DNA from: Hexactinellida sp. DTS-2022
Taxonomy: Eukaryota > Porifera > Hexactinellida
NCBI GenBank assembly: GCA_028753945.1
Contig: JAPNXP010000005.1
Coordinates: 2,542,001-2,606,000, forward strand
DNA length: 64,000 nucleotides
Direction of reading: 5' to 3'
Each line of letters starts with the position of its first letter. The first letter of the stretch is position 1. Made by a program: the position numbers and the translations under genes. Below are positions 10,274 to 21,419 of this stretch, piece after piece. The notes below the pieces were generated by a model. It had not been told where the DNA came from and did no database searches. It saw nothing but the letters and a program-made list of their open reading frames with translations.

Positions 10274-12270
10274 TTCTTACGTTTAAGATGCCGAACAGTT
10301 GTTCAGCTGCGGGCTGCCAGAGTAACTACTACGAGTCAGACGACCGAGTTCCCGTATCCAAAATGCCATCAAATACACCTGAACTTTCCTCGAAATACAC
10401 CTCTAAGTATATTAACAATAGTAGTGATTAGTGAATATCATATACGTATATCGAGCCAAAGAACACATTATTGAGGCAATTTCTGATATAAACAAAATGA
10501 CGGGGTTGAAATACATTCTTCCGACTTAGAAAAGCTTCAATTTATCATTTGCCAGTTAGAAAATACACTTATCCGCAAAAGAGACGAAGAAATAATGTAA
10601 TTACATAAGTAATGGGCTAATGGCTATTAAAACTCATCTCATATCTCCTGGTAGCTATAGACATCTTCAAGGTTTAGACTCTATCTCTACTAAACGTTCA
10701 TGCATTCGAGAAGCTATACAGTGGAACCCCGCGTATCGGGGCACCTCCGTCCAAGCGCTCAGCGCCCCGATACGAGGGAGTGCCCCGATACGCGGGGTTC
10801 TAATAAAACTCCAATATGTTTGGTTAAAACAATTAAGTTAGCACCTACACAACAAATCATACACATATAGTCAAAACCTAGAGTTAAGGCTGATATTTAA
10901 GCAGTACTACACATTACAATTTCACATTATACTTTACCTACACTAGGAGTCACAAATCTATGATATTCACGGAATTTTTTTTTTAAAAAACTCCCCGATT
11001 ACCTCAGCACGAGTCTCTAGCGTGAGTGGGTGACGCTTAGCGGCCATTACAAAGAATACTAAGCTGCTCAAAAGTAAAAGCATGTTACTCAAGAGAAATA
11101 ATCTTCGGTGGAGTGCCCCGATAAGTGAATGGCGCCCCGATACGCGGGGTTATTTTTAATGGGAAAAAAACAAATTCCCAACGGGCCCCGATACGAGGGG
11201 TGCCCTGATACGCGAGTGTCCCGATACGCGGGGTTCCACTGTATTCTTATTTTGGTCTCGAGAATGATTTTTGTGCATATCTTAGACAGCCTACTTCGTC
11301 CTATACTCCTCAGGAACGGAATGTAATTATTAATATGGATGATATACGTATCAAATCGGAAATATCTTACAAAGGAGGAAAGGTATAGGGCAGCAAACTT
11401 AAATGCTAAAGATCCAACGAGAACAGTCTTCGCAGTTATTGATCCAGTCTTCATAAAAAGTGGTATTGTATTTCTCGTTTGCTACCATGCGCATCTATCT
11501 CTGCCGAAGAAATATTTCCTATCATATAATCTTGCATTATAGATATTGAGCATTGTGATTTGAGCGTTCAAGTTATAGCAACTGATAACTACCCGTTGAA
11601 CGTTAATCTCTTTAAATTATTTTCTCTAAATAATAACCTGAAGATAAAGTGCCTCACCCTGTTGACAATCACATAATTCTTTCCTTACGTTTGACTATGT
11701 TAACATTTTGAAGATCATTCGCAACAATTGACTAAATCAGAAAGATTTTGAGAAAACATATAAATATCCATATCTCGAATACTTTGCAGTTGATTATTGC
11801 CAAAATCCTCTTAAAGTCCATCCAGCTTGCTTCCAAGATATACGTCTTCTTTATAACTCGGAAAGTCAAAGTTTAGCTAAACTAGCCCCCATCTTACCAT
11901 GAAAGCTTGTTTTCCTTCTGCTATAGAACGATAAAATGTCAAATTGGTTCTGAAGGTCGTTAACGAATTAACACTAGCTGCTCTAAGAATTCTGTACGAA
12001 TCTCGGTAACCTGAATATCGTAAGAATACTTCTGACTTCATATGTATCCTTCTTTCATTATGGAAAATTTTCAACATCAATACACCGTTTAATTAAGATG
12101 TGTATAAATATTCTGGGTGACCAAAATATTTTTCACAACCACAATGATTAAGTTGAGAGCAGACATAATTGAAAATGCTACGAAAATTTGCGAAACTATT
12201 CAATTACTTCGTTTCCATCCTTGGTCAACACCTCACATTCACTTGTCAGGCTTGAGTTTAGTAGGCTATG
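10274..12270 (+). mobile_element. P-element-like transposon B, degenerate, left end not seen
   Basis: A THAP-domain start MPNSCSAAGCQSNYY is encoded at 10290. Transposase pieces follow near 10.5-10.7 kb (AIKTHLISPGSYRHLQGLDS), at 11.25-11.4 kb (NVIINMDDIRIKSEISYKGG) and at 11.5-11.8 kb (IQSCIIDIEHCDLSVQVIATDNYPLNVNLF). The right end GTAGGCTATG at 12270 matches the ends of relic A, so A and B are the same family and A lies directly at B's 5' side. It is interrupted by a pogo-like MITE and by many stops. Confidence 0.72.
10719..11241. mobile_element. pogo/Tigger-like MITE, 523 bp
   Basis: Ends CAGTGGAACCCCGCGTATCG and the complement at 11241, flanked by TA on both sides (10717-10718, 11242-11243). 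GC-rich copies of CCCCGATACGCGGGG recur inside both ends. It interrupts the transposase of P relic B. Confidence 0.85.
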
Positions 12271-12539
12271 GTTTGAGTTAAATATATAGCGATCCTTATG
12301 TATAATTTTCAGTATAATTTAAGGTCTTTGGCACTACATTAATTATTTATTGAAACAACTTATATGTAGACCGTATATTTCTTGACCAGGTTTAGCTGAC
12401 TTAACAAATTTTAGCTTAGTTTGTATGGGCTTTTATCGACCGTCTACAAATCGTCTACATGTATAAGGAAGCTCTTTTTTAATAATGAGACTATTTGTAG
12501 ACGGTAAGTTCGTCTGATGGTAGAGAAAAATATCTTGAA

Positions 12540-13965
12540 GTTCTAACCTTAAATGAAGTGAAATCTATTATAACACGATTTCACAATAAAGCAGCACATC
12601 TCGGAATGAACACCACTAGTAACGCAATCCAAAGTAAATATTTTGGCCCAGATTGACTTAAGATATCCGAAGATATGTGGGTTGATTAGAATATGTGTAC
12701 CTACATTTGAATATTTTGTCAATATGCTGTGCATTATTACTAGGACAAACGAATATACCTAATATATTCGAATATTTGTTCGAAATGATTGAACAAATAT
12801 TCTTTGTTTCGAAAAAGTATCTTTCATACATTTCTAATCTTTGTTTCGGTTTATTTATATATACAGGTAAACCTCCCAAAGCGGCACCTCCGAGTAGCGG
12901 CAACCTCCGAGAAGCGGCACAAAACCATTCTCCCGATGAGTGCCGCTTTGGGAGTTTTACCTTACGAGCAACCTCCCAAAGCGGCAACCTCCGAGAAGCG
13001 GAACAAAATCATTCTCCCGATGGGTGCCGCTTTGGGAGGTTTACCTGTAATACAGTGACAAGTAAACTATTTTATATGCCAAAAACTTGATACTTGATAT
13101 TGTTCATAAAAAGTACATATAGAACGCGTATTTTTTGAAAGATGGTTAATCAATATTTAAACTAATTAAGATTTATGTTCTAGGTACAACAAGGCCACAT
13201 ATGTCAAATAACAGCTGCAATTCCACGATAAACTCAGCGCGAGCTACATCCTATACAACCACCTGATGCCCCATGGAGTCATATTGGTACGTATTGGCCT
13301 AATTTGTAACATGCCAAAGACACAGAGGGAGAATATCAACATATCTTAGTTGTCGTATGTTACCTATGAAAGTATTTCGTTACAAGGCCCCTCAGGTCAA
13401 ATACACAACTAGAGAAGTTCTAGACCAGCTGTTCGATATATACCTGGTGTTTGGCACTCCAAAAGTAATACAACACGGTCAAGGGAAGAAATTCACAAGT
13501 CGGGTATGTGATTGGATTGATGTTATTTGGTTTCATTTATATTGTATTGTACTTCTGATGGTAATTGATGATTCCTATCACACTGCAAATTGGTGATGAC
13601 TACAATCTGGTAAGTAGAGGATATAATATATATCGTAATAAGATGATCAACAATTTAAATATGTTATCGACATGTTCCATTGCACCGCCTAAGTGATTCC
13701 TTATTGTTTGCATTTTTCAGGAATTTCAAGACTTTTACCGTAAGCTTAAGGAGTCAGTTAAAATTTTTGGCCATGTCCTAATGTATATATGTATGTCTCT
13801 ACAAAGTTATTGTAAACGCGCGCTAGTTATTTTGCCCCGATACTGGAAGTCCATAATAGTCGTTCAGAATTTATTCTGGAAGATTATACGTATGGTATAT
13901 TCTTGTCAGGATAAATCAAAACGTCCCGAAATCTTACTGAAATTCAGACAAGAGACTTATCAGAA
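12540..13965 (+). pseudogene. Relic of an integrase gene, Ginger-like
   Basis: Plus-strand blocks match the integrase gene of the large elements further right: a zinc-binding part RFHNKAAHLGMNTTSNAIQS (~12.56 kb), a core part LHPIQPPDAPWSHIG (~13.25 kb), ILVVVCYL (~13.34 kb) and EVLDQLFDIYLVFGTPKVIQ (~13.41-13.48 kb). EFQDFYRKL follows an intron-like TTTTTCAG near 13.72 kb. The blocks are separated as in the intron-split genes at 39.6-41.2 and 57-59.4 kb. The copy is old and broken in several places, and its element ends are not found. Confidence 0.65.
12864..13047. mobile_element. TA-flanked MITE, 184 bp (AAACCTCCCAAAGCGG family)
   Basis: Ends CAGGTAAACCTCCCAAAG with exact complement, TA on both sides. 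The inside consists of repeated CCGAGAAGCGG and CTCCCAAAGCGGCA segments, so nearly the whole element folds on itself. A second, 100-bp copy is at 46834-46933. Probably pogo/mariner-type by its TA target. Confidence 0.85.
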
Positions 13966-14032
13966 GTAAACTAATTTGTCCCTTTTGGTTTGTTTTGACA
14001 ATGTCCGGTATTGAAACAACCCCTTGTTTTAA

Positions 14033-14810
14033 GGGGTGAGTATACCAGAGATTTCCACACAAAACACCTATTTACACGAAAAGCAGTTTCACAAATTGAT
14101 ACCTTATAAATCATACATGAAGCCCAGGTAATTTTTAAAGTTATAGACCCTTCAAAATTGACCTTTCTCCCAAATCCAATGGCTCATGTGAATCCTTTGA
14201 CCTACAACGTGCCAAAACACTACCTTTCGCTTATATGTGATAAATTTATTTATATATCTAGTAATTATGACACATAAATGTGACTAAGTGTGCTAAATCG
14301 TCCAATTAATGACTTTGAACAGTAAATCTCCCCCTGCTGTACCCCTCCTAATCTTCTCTTATCTCCGAACAAAAATCTTTTTTGGTCGTTGTCTCTAGAA
14401 CCTGATCCATAAGTTCGATTTTCTTAAAGTGAGCCTTGGATGTCAGCCCTGGATACAAAACTAGTTTAAATATTTATCTGTGAATCTCCAAATTTCGCGG
14501 AATCTTTTTACCAAGGTTCAGGCACCTGAACAGAAGAATGTATATTTGGCATATATCAAGAATGTTCTGGCCTGAAAATACCAAGTGGGTGTTAAATAAG
14601 ACAATTAGCTACTAATAACAAATTTTATAAGTTTAGTTTGATACCGCCACATTGGCGGCGCAGTCACTTTCAAAGAGTAATTTTTTTAAGGGTATTTAAT
14701 TTAGATTTGATTGCATTTCCCGGTTTCTCATGAGCAAGAATATACATAGAAAATTTCATGTCAATCGGGTCATTGGTAGTACCACCACAAACCTCGTTTA
14801 TCCTCACCCC
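14033..14810. mobile_element. TTAA-flanked non-autonomous element, 778 bp
   Basis: Ends GGGGTGAGTATACCAGAG and (inverted) GGGGTGAGGATAAACGAG, with TTAA outside each (14029-14032, 14811-14814). TTAA is the piggyBac target, but the ends are not typical CCC, so the class is inferred. No coding potential seen. Confidence 0.6.
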
Positions 14811-14814
14811 TTAA

Positions 14815-15192
14815 CCGTTTTTCTATGTGTGCTTGCTCTATATCCGACTATAGCATACTGAACAAGATCAGAAACTTGGTCACAATGTGTCTTTGACTTC
14901 TAGATTTCAAAACTTAAAGGAAAGATGTGGAATTTATATTATATAGTGCATTTAAATTTTACTTACCAAAAGTACTTTACCCAAAACAGATTTATATACT
15001 ACTACTTGGAGTGCGAGCTATAATAATATACGTATTACAATATTCATATATCTTTACCCAATGAAATATAAAGAACAATCTAAAGTAACAAACAAAGCAA
15101 AACATTCAGCTTCTGCTTCCACTCAGCAAAAAAACAGCTCTAATATAAGGCAAAAATAAAAAAGTGATAATACTAGCTCAATTGCTTGTTAA
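14815..15192. other. AT-rich stretch without recognised content
   Basis: No open frame, RNA gene or repeat boundary that I can support. Confidence 0.5.
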
Positions 15193-15196
15193 TTAA

Positions 15197-15906
15197 GGTT
15201 AAATTAGGGCAGATTCAGCATAAAAACACATAAATTTGTTTTGAACTTGGGTGTTTGATTTTCACATATATGATTGAAGACATTATAGCTAGATCCACAC
15301 TGAAAACGAAATCAAGTAATCTTCTATAACCTCGATTTTATGGGGCATGCAGTTTTATCCTAATACAAAAGTTCCATAGGGGAATTCTTCAGACTCGACC
15401 TGATTGAAAAGTGGATTTGAGAATCTCTATTTGCTAAAGACATATTCTGAGCTATTTATCACATAGATTATCGTTATGAGCGAAAGGAGAATGGTTTATA
15501 ATTTTAATTCAACCTAATTAAAAAAGATTGTGACCTTTTGAACTCAAAAAATGTAGAAAAAGGTCACTTTTTTGTCGGATCTTTGGTAAATTCGTGAAAA
15601 AAATTAATTATGAATCATAATTCAAAAATGTAACTACCAACTCCGTACGCTTATAATCTTTAAATATGGATTCTGATTACAAACATAGATGGCCACATTG
15701 CCAAAATTTCGCATATCAACGACCACCACTTTTGGAAATCCCCCTATGGGAGATTTGTATTAGCCAAATTTTGAAACCCACAAAAAATAAAAAGTATAAT
15801 AGATAGACATTTTCTTTTTGGTTAATTGCTTTCTATCGTGTAGGGTATTTTGTCTCACGATTACAGATTTCTACAAGAAAATAGTTAAATCTGCCCTAAT
15901 TTAACC
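15197..15906. mobile_element. TTAA-flanked non-autonomous element, 710 bp
   Basis: Perfect inverted ends GGTTAAATTAGGGCAGATT and complement, each with TTAA outside (15193-15196, 15907-15910). No coding potential. Could be piggyBac-type, or PIF/Harbinger-type if the target is TTA. Confidence 0.75.
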
Positions 15907-15929
15907 TTAACACATCTAATCTAGAGGTC

Positions 15930-16227
15930 TGTTTAAGATCGACCATGTGCTATATTCAAACCTGCATTCAGAATTTGTATATTCTCATTGCATCTTAATG
16001 ATCAGAAATTATATATTTAATTAACTAATTATACAGTTAATGAGTTTAACACCTTCATTAAAATGTAAATTCAAAAATTTCCAATTTTATTTTATTTTAT
16101 TTTACATATCGTTTTATCTTTTATGTAAATAGCCATGTTGAAGCATCTACCAGTGTTATTATGCTGCTAGAAGTCTGAATGCTTGAATTCAAATTATTGC
16201 TGTTCAATTACTTTTGGCCGGTTAGTG
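15930..16227 (+). mobile_element. 3' fragment of the mariner-like MITE family
   Basis: Matches the right half of the complete copy at 18118-18671 (AGAATTTGTATATTCTCATT, GTTAATGAGTTTAACACC, ACTTTTGGCCGGTTAGTG). The left half is missing. Confidence 0.7.
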
Positions 16228-16907
16228 GATTATCAAATTTTATGTTTTCTGATTCTAGAAATGTTTTCTGATTCTGTTTTCTGTTGCTATGTCTATACAG
16301 TACTACCTAATTCGGATATTTATATCGCTGAGAAATATTAAATCAGGAGAGGAGTTGGAGAAAGGTGTGTTGGATACGGAGTAGAGGATCACCAGATAAT
16401 ACGTCCAAGGAAGAGTTGTATATCGGTAATAATGACCACTTTGAACAAGTGATCAAGATGACCAACAGTCCTACGCCATCATATTCGGACAAAAATAGTT
16501 TGATTGACTGTGTTAATTTATTAAAATGATATTGTTTATATTGAAATAGTGTAAATAATATTCACAATTAGAAAGAAAACATAATTGAAGGTTACGCTTG
16601 AATAACCACCATTATGTTATTATTTTGTTATATTTTGATATCTAACGTTTACAATTAAAGGCTATCAGCCAGTACATATGTATCTTCTATTATATTGTAG
16701 TTGTAATTGGGAACACAAAGGTTGAACGAGTAATTGCTATTGTTTTGGGCAGAAATATCACAGCAAGTCATGTTCCATAGTCCCTTAAAACATTGGAGTC
16801 GAAATATGACGTGAGTCAAGATATCACTGGCGGAACTTTGAATAGCCCTAGAAAACCCTCGGTGGGAGATTTGCATATGTATATATATATATATATACGT
16901 GTATATA
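16228..16907. other. Stretch without recognised gene
   Basis: Contains a short TGTTTTCTGATTCT duplication near 16.25 kb and a (TA)n run just before 16.9 kb. Nothing else can be supported. Confidence 0.5.
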
Positions 16908-17399
16908 CTAGCGCCCTTCGTTTGCTAGGTAGCTTCGCGGCAGAACACAACCACCGCTTCGCGTTTGGTGTGGTCTATATACTTGTAACATTAATTATAA
17001 TGCGTAAATAGGCCTAAATAGTGGAATTTAACAATGTAAATTGTAATGATTACGTAATCATGCGACAATGAGTAAGCATAGTGTCAATCTGATGTGACCA
17101 ACGTGTCTGCTTCATTAATGTACATGTTCTATTATATTTTCATATTTTTATCTCTTATAGGGCGCGAATTATGTGCGATTAAGTTAATTTTAAGGGTTCT
17201 TGAAATGTGACAATGAAGACTTAACTTGTCAAAGTTTGATAAATTTTGAGAGGAAACCTCAACTTGTTGGCGGGTTCTAAAATTACCCCTCTATGCCAAT
17301 AATCAAATTTGTAAACCTTTCCAGTTTCTTCAATCAACTCGGAACATACAATCAAATATATTTACTTATACACAGAGGTTTGTGTTTTATTAGTATAGA
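16908..17399 (-). mobile_element. Non-autonomous Helitron, 492 bp
   Basis: On the minus strand it starts TCTATACTAATAAAACAC at 17399 and ends CTAG at 16908 after a GC hairpin region (AAGCGAAGGGCGCTAG). It lies between a host A and T, as Helitrons do. Related copies at 41243-41686 and 63071-63579 share TGACCAACGTGTC, GGGCGCGAATTATGTGCGAT and TGTTGGCGGGT. Confidence 0.82.
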
Positions 17400-17970
17400 T
17401 ATATACCACATCAGCCCGAAAATTAAAGGTGATATCTTATATTTATTCTGAGTTCACTAGCTTTAGCTTTTGACAGCAGCCGGTTATAGCAAATCTGTAT
17501 GTTGAGAAGATGGTGAAGACGGGCAAAATAATGACACATACGTTCAATATTTCTAAGAGAAAAAGATTTTGAAGCTAATTTAAGTGCTTCATATTCCTTG
17601 AAACGATTACTGATAGTGTTGGCAAGTTTTGAGATTATTCACATCTATATATAATGTATAAATCATTGGAATAACAAATGGAACTCTTATCCAAATCGTT
17701 ACCATGCTAAGAAGTCCCTGTCCATATATGGAGGTGTCATGTGACCATCAATCATTAAAATCAAAAGTGATCTAGAGCTTTGCTCTACAGCCACTAGTTT
17801 ATGAGATACAAATTTGTTGGATCATCAAAAGTTGGCACATTTCACTGCCCATGTATGGTCATTTTCTAAACCGTTAGTGTAAGGTTCATAAAATGAATCA
17901 ATGACGCATATGAAGTCAGGTATTGCGAGCATTTTTCACTAGAATTACTTGATTTTATGTGCTCTGGTGC
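17400..17970. other. Stretch without recognised gene
   Basis: 17640-17900 resembles part of the pogo-like element at 36.0-36.3 kb (GCCCATGTATGGTCATTT), so some of it is old repeat. No coding potential. Confidence 0.5.
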
Positions 17971-17974
17971 CTGA

Positions 17975-19115
17975 GAATTATATTTGGGGGTGGGTGGTAG
18001 ATTAGAATAGTACCCCAAAGATCGATGATGGGGCCTAACCTTACCAATTTCTCTTACTAAGATATTTTGTTGATCAAATCTGGTGTTTTGACCCAAGGCT
18101 ATTACTTGGGAGAACTACACTAACCAGCCAAAAGTATTTGAACAATTGGAATTTAATTGCAGACACAATAGTCGTCTGGTAACTTATTAACGGCTGTTTA
18201 AACTACTCTGAAAGGATAATATATATCTTGATATAGTTATAAATTACAAATACTTTGAATTCACGTCATTTTAGTCAATATCCATCAAGTGGCATAAGTG
18301 TATCTGCCACGTGCCACTTGTGGCACAAATGGGAATGTGGCTGTATTTCAGTAGAAAATGAACATAATGATTTGAAATTATGCACCCAGAGTAATTCGAC
18401 CATGTGGAATTCAAATCTGCAATCAGAACTTGTATATTCTCATTACATCTTGATGATAAGAAATTATATATTTAATTAGCTATTTATATAGTTAATGAGT
18501 TTAACACCTCCATATAAATGTAAATATAAAGATCTTGCTATTTTATTATAATTTAAATATCGTATCATGTCTATAGCAGTTTTGGTGAATCCATCAATGC
18601 TATTAGGCTGCTAGAAGCTTGAATGTATAAATACAAATTATTGCTGTTCAAATACTTTTGGCCGGTCAGTGTATATTCATACTGAATCGTACAAAACCAC
18701 CAAAAATGTTGGCCATTACAGAAAACTATCCCTCTGAAAGTGCTTAACACCACTGAATAACAATTTTCCGCACCCCAAATAATATTTTGTTGATCAATTC
18801 TGGTGTTTGACCCAAGGCTAACACTTGGGAGAACTATATTCATACTGAATCATACAAAAGTACCAATAATGTTGTTCATTACATAAATCAATCCCTCTGA
18901 AAGTGCTTAATACCACTGAATAACAATTCTCCGCACCCCAAATAATATTTTGTTGATCAATTCTGGTGTTTTGACCCAAGGCTATTACTTGGGAGAACTA
19001 TATTCATACTGAATCACACAAAACCACCAAAAATGTTGGCCATTACAGAAATCAATCCCTCTGAAAGTGCTTAACACCACTGAATAACAATTCTCCGTAC
19101 CCCAAATATCGTCAT
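17975..19115. repeat. ~164-bp tandem repeat, about four units, split by a MITE
   Basis: The unit holds CTGAATAACAATTYTCCG, AATATTTTGTTGATCAATTC, GTTTTGACCCAAGGCTATTA and CTTGGGAGAACTATATTCAT. Units recur at ~18.68, 18.84 and 19.0 kb, and a diverged one ends at 18117. The mariner-like MITE at 18118-18671 is inserted at the TA of one unit. Confidence 0.85.
18118..18671. mobile_element. mariner-like MITE, 554 bp
   Basis: Ends CACTAACCAGCCAAAAGTAT and (inverted) CACTGACCGGCCAAAAGTAT, TA on both sides. Inside is a CCACTTGTGGCAC hairpin near 18.31 kb. Partial copies are at 15930, 58510 and 60346. No transposase. Confidence 0.87.
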
Positions 19116-19259
19116 GTCGAGGACAAAATGTTGAGATAATGTAAATTTTACCTTTGCAGGTACTTGGGAACTGAATGAAGCGTATTTGCACAGAATTTAA
19201 TTTTCCTAGTATAAAATACTCTTTTGTAACAATTGTCAAAATACCGACGACAACAATGA

Positions 19260-19305
19260 TCTATATTATTAAATTACAAGTAATCTTTATATATTTGTTT
19301 GCATG
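19260..19305 (+). mobile_element. 5' end of a Helitron-like element, split by the gypsy insertion
   Basis: Starts A|TCTATATTATTAAATTAC and runs to the gypsy LTR. Its likely continuation is at 29746, where TTATTGAAGAAACTATAATA and the conserved core of this Helitron group begin. Confidence 0.55.
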
Positions 19306-19502
19306 TGTTGTGAAGTGATTATTACCTCCCTAGTCGATTACTACCGAATAGGCACTATCATTAGAACTATACGAAGTAAGATTAACCATATACTCTTTTA
19401 GTTTAGTCTTTATTTATTCACCTATTGTTCTCTCTTAAAGTTGATATTTCATTATCCTCTACTTGTATATTCTCTACTGGTTATCCTAATTGGGACATAA
19501 CA
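19306..19502 (+). repeat. gypsy 5' LTR
   Basis: 197 bp, TG...CA ends, matched by the 3' copy ending at 29745. It contains CCTCCCTAGTCGATTACTAC near its start and GGGACATAACA at its end. Confidence 0.92.
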
Positions 19503-19574
19503 CAAATATCAACTTTATCAAATCAGAACTAATCGTGAATGGCTACCGCTCCGATCACAGTACCCCTTCTACAG

Positions 19575-19705
19575 GGGATACGGACAGTTCGGTACGTGGA
19601 CTATTCGGTACGGACATTTCGGTACGGGATAGTTCGGTACTTGGACATTTCGGTACGTGGACATTTCGGTACGGGACTTTTCGGTATGTGGACATTTCGG
19701 TACGT
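19575..19705. repeat. MULE left terminal inverted repeat
   Basis: Starts GGGATACGGACAGTTCGGTA. Repeating 11-16 bp modules of CGGTACGTGGACATTT and CGGTACGGGA. Complement at 21420-21564. Confidence 0.9.
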
Positions 19706-19953
19706 TAAAAATTAAGTTGGATTGCGATTGTAAAAGGATCACACAAATTAACATCTAAAATCATTCAGGAATTACGCAACGCAATTGCATGATTTCTTTA
19801 TTCTTCACATATGTCTTCTTCTTTTAAACACCCTATTCATCACTAATGACAAATAATAACATCAAACATTGGTGAAGTATAAATAACTATACAATGATTT
19901 AAGATTTATAGCTGTTTCAAGATCAGATTACAAAATCAACTTTTTACAAACTA

Positions 19954-20304
19954 ATGGAAAACGATACTCCGCATCAATTTAAACTCATCGAGTCGAGCAG
20001 AGGGGGGCACAAGCTATCCGAAGGAGGATACCTTTTTGACAAACAGAAGATTTATGGTGATACAACTCATTGGCAATGTGAGAGAAAAGGTCAGTGTAAA
20101 GCAAGATTACACACTAAGGGGTTGACAATAGTGAAGAGAACTAATGAACACCTCCATGCACCAGATATGCAATTAGTTAATTGCCTGGAAACAAAGATTG
20201 GCGTTAAGAGAAAGGCACGAGATACACAAGACAGCACCCATCACATTATTGGAGAAACGGTCATGATGATTAGTGATTGTGTATCAGTTAAAAAGAGATC
20301 TTGA
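19954..20304 (+). CDS. MULE FLYWCH zinc-finger N-terminal part
   Basis: 116 residues from an ATG. Residues ~13-70 form a FLYWCH-type finger: GGYLFDKQ, then HWQCERKGQCKAR and NEHLHAPD supply the Cys2-His2 ligands. FLYWCH fingers bind DNA and are typical of animal MULE transposases, probably recognising the element's ends. The frame runs ~30 bp past the start of the catalytic frame, so a single frameshift near 20.27-20.30 kb separates the two halves. Otherwise the sequence is clean. An intron is possible but no good splice pair is seen. Confidence 0.85.
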   Translation: MENDTPHQFKLIESSRGGHKLSEGGYLFDKQKIYGDTTHWQCERKGQCKARLHTKGLTIVKRTNEHLHAPDMQLVNCLETKIGVKRKARDTQDSTHHIIGETVMMISDCVSVKKRS

Positions 20305-21304
20305 AATCCCTGAAGAGTACAAACGAATAAATAAAGGAGATCTATTTCTTCTCTTTGACTCAGGACCAGAACTACAGCGTATATTAATTTTCGGGACTCA
20401 TCAGAATACTGGAATGTTAGAGGCGTCTCAGTTTTGGCTGGCTGATGGTACATTTAAGACAGCACCCACACTCTTCACCCAGATTTATACAATCCATTCT
20501 GTTCGTGGTGGACCAAATCCCTTGGAAGATGGTCACCTGCTTCCAAGCCTATTTGTCTTACTCCCAAACAAGACGGAACAGATCTATATGAGAATGTGGG
20601 AGCAGATCCAAATTCTTTGCCCGAATGCTCACCCCACTCATATGATCATAGATTTTGAGAAGGCGGCCATAAATAGTTTCCAACATTTCTGGCCCAACAG
20701 CAATGTAAAAGGTTGCTTTTTTCACCTTACCCAGAATATCTGGCGTAAAGTACAAGCAGAAGGTTTGCAAGCGGACTATAACACAGATGAAGAATTTGCT
20801 TTGAGAATTAGATATCTACCAGCTCTAGCTTTCGTTTCACCCTTCGACGTGCGCGAGTATTTCGAAGCTGTGTTTGAGGAATTGCCAATGCCCGCTGCAC
20901 AAGGATTGGTATTATATTTTGAACGTACCTACATAGGACGTATACTGCCTGGTGGTACCCAGCAGGAGCCCATTTTTCCAATAGAGATGTGGAATCATCA
21001 CCACGAAGTTCCTCAGGGAATTCCCAGGACTACTAACGCAGTAGAGGCTTGGCATCGTTCATTCAATGCTACCGTCGGGTGTTACCATCACAACATTTGG
21101 CGTTTCATCAATGCATTGATGCGAGAGCAAGGACTTGTCGAAGTAAAACAGGCGAAATTTATTGCTGGAGAAAAGCCTGCAAAACGACAAAAAAACAAAG
21201 CTGCTGAGGAAGGGCTTAAAAGTCTGATCTCCGGATACTTGCACAGACTACCCATGGAGTATATACGTGGAGTGGCACATAGAATTGGCCTTAACGAGAC
21301 ATAA
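20273..21304 (+). CDS. MULE transposase catalytic part
   Basis: About 340 residues, with no internal stop. Catalytic DDE residues are visible: first Asp in FWLADGTFKTAP (residues ~53-64), second Asp in HMIIDFEKAAINS (~122), followed by the CFFHLTQNIWRKV helix with its C..H pair, and the Glu in TTNAVEAWHRSFN (~256). Family role: cut-and-paste transposition with 9-bp duplications, matching the flanks here. The frame opens without an ATG because it continues from the FLYWCH frame. The C-terminus ends ~115 bp before the right inverted repeat. Confidence 0.9.
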   Translation: MIVYQLKRDLEIPEEYKRINKGDLFLLFDSGPELQRILIFGTHQNTGMLEASQFWLADGTFKTAPTLFTQIYTIHSVRGGPNPLEDGHLLPSLFVLLPNKTEQIYMRMWEQIQILCPNAHPTHMIIDFEKAAINSFQHFWPNSNVKGCFFHLTQNIWRKVQAEGLQADYNTDEEFALRIRYLPALAFVSPFDVREYFEAVFEELPMPAAQGLVLYFERTYIGRILPGGTQQEPIFPIEMWNHHHEVPQGIPRTTNAVEAWHRSFNATVGCYHHNIWRFINALMREQGLVEVKQAKFIAGEKPAKRQKNKAAEEGLKSLISGYLHRLPMEYIRGVAHRIGLNET

Positions 21305-21419
21305 TACTAGTGCTCACTCTTATCATTACTTATAATTTTTGTTTCAATAAATCTCAATAAATCATTAATCCAGCAGTAACATTAAATATATTTACGAGTT
21401 TCTACTGTACATCTAAATA

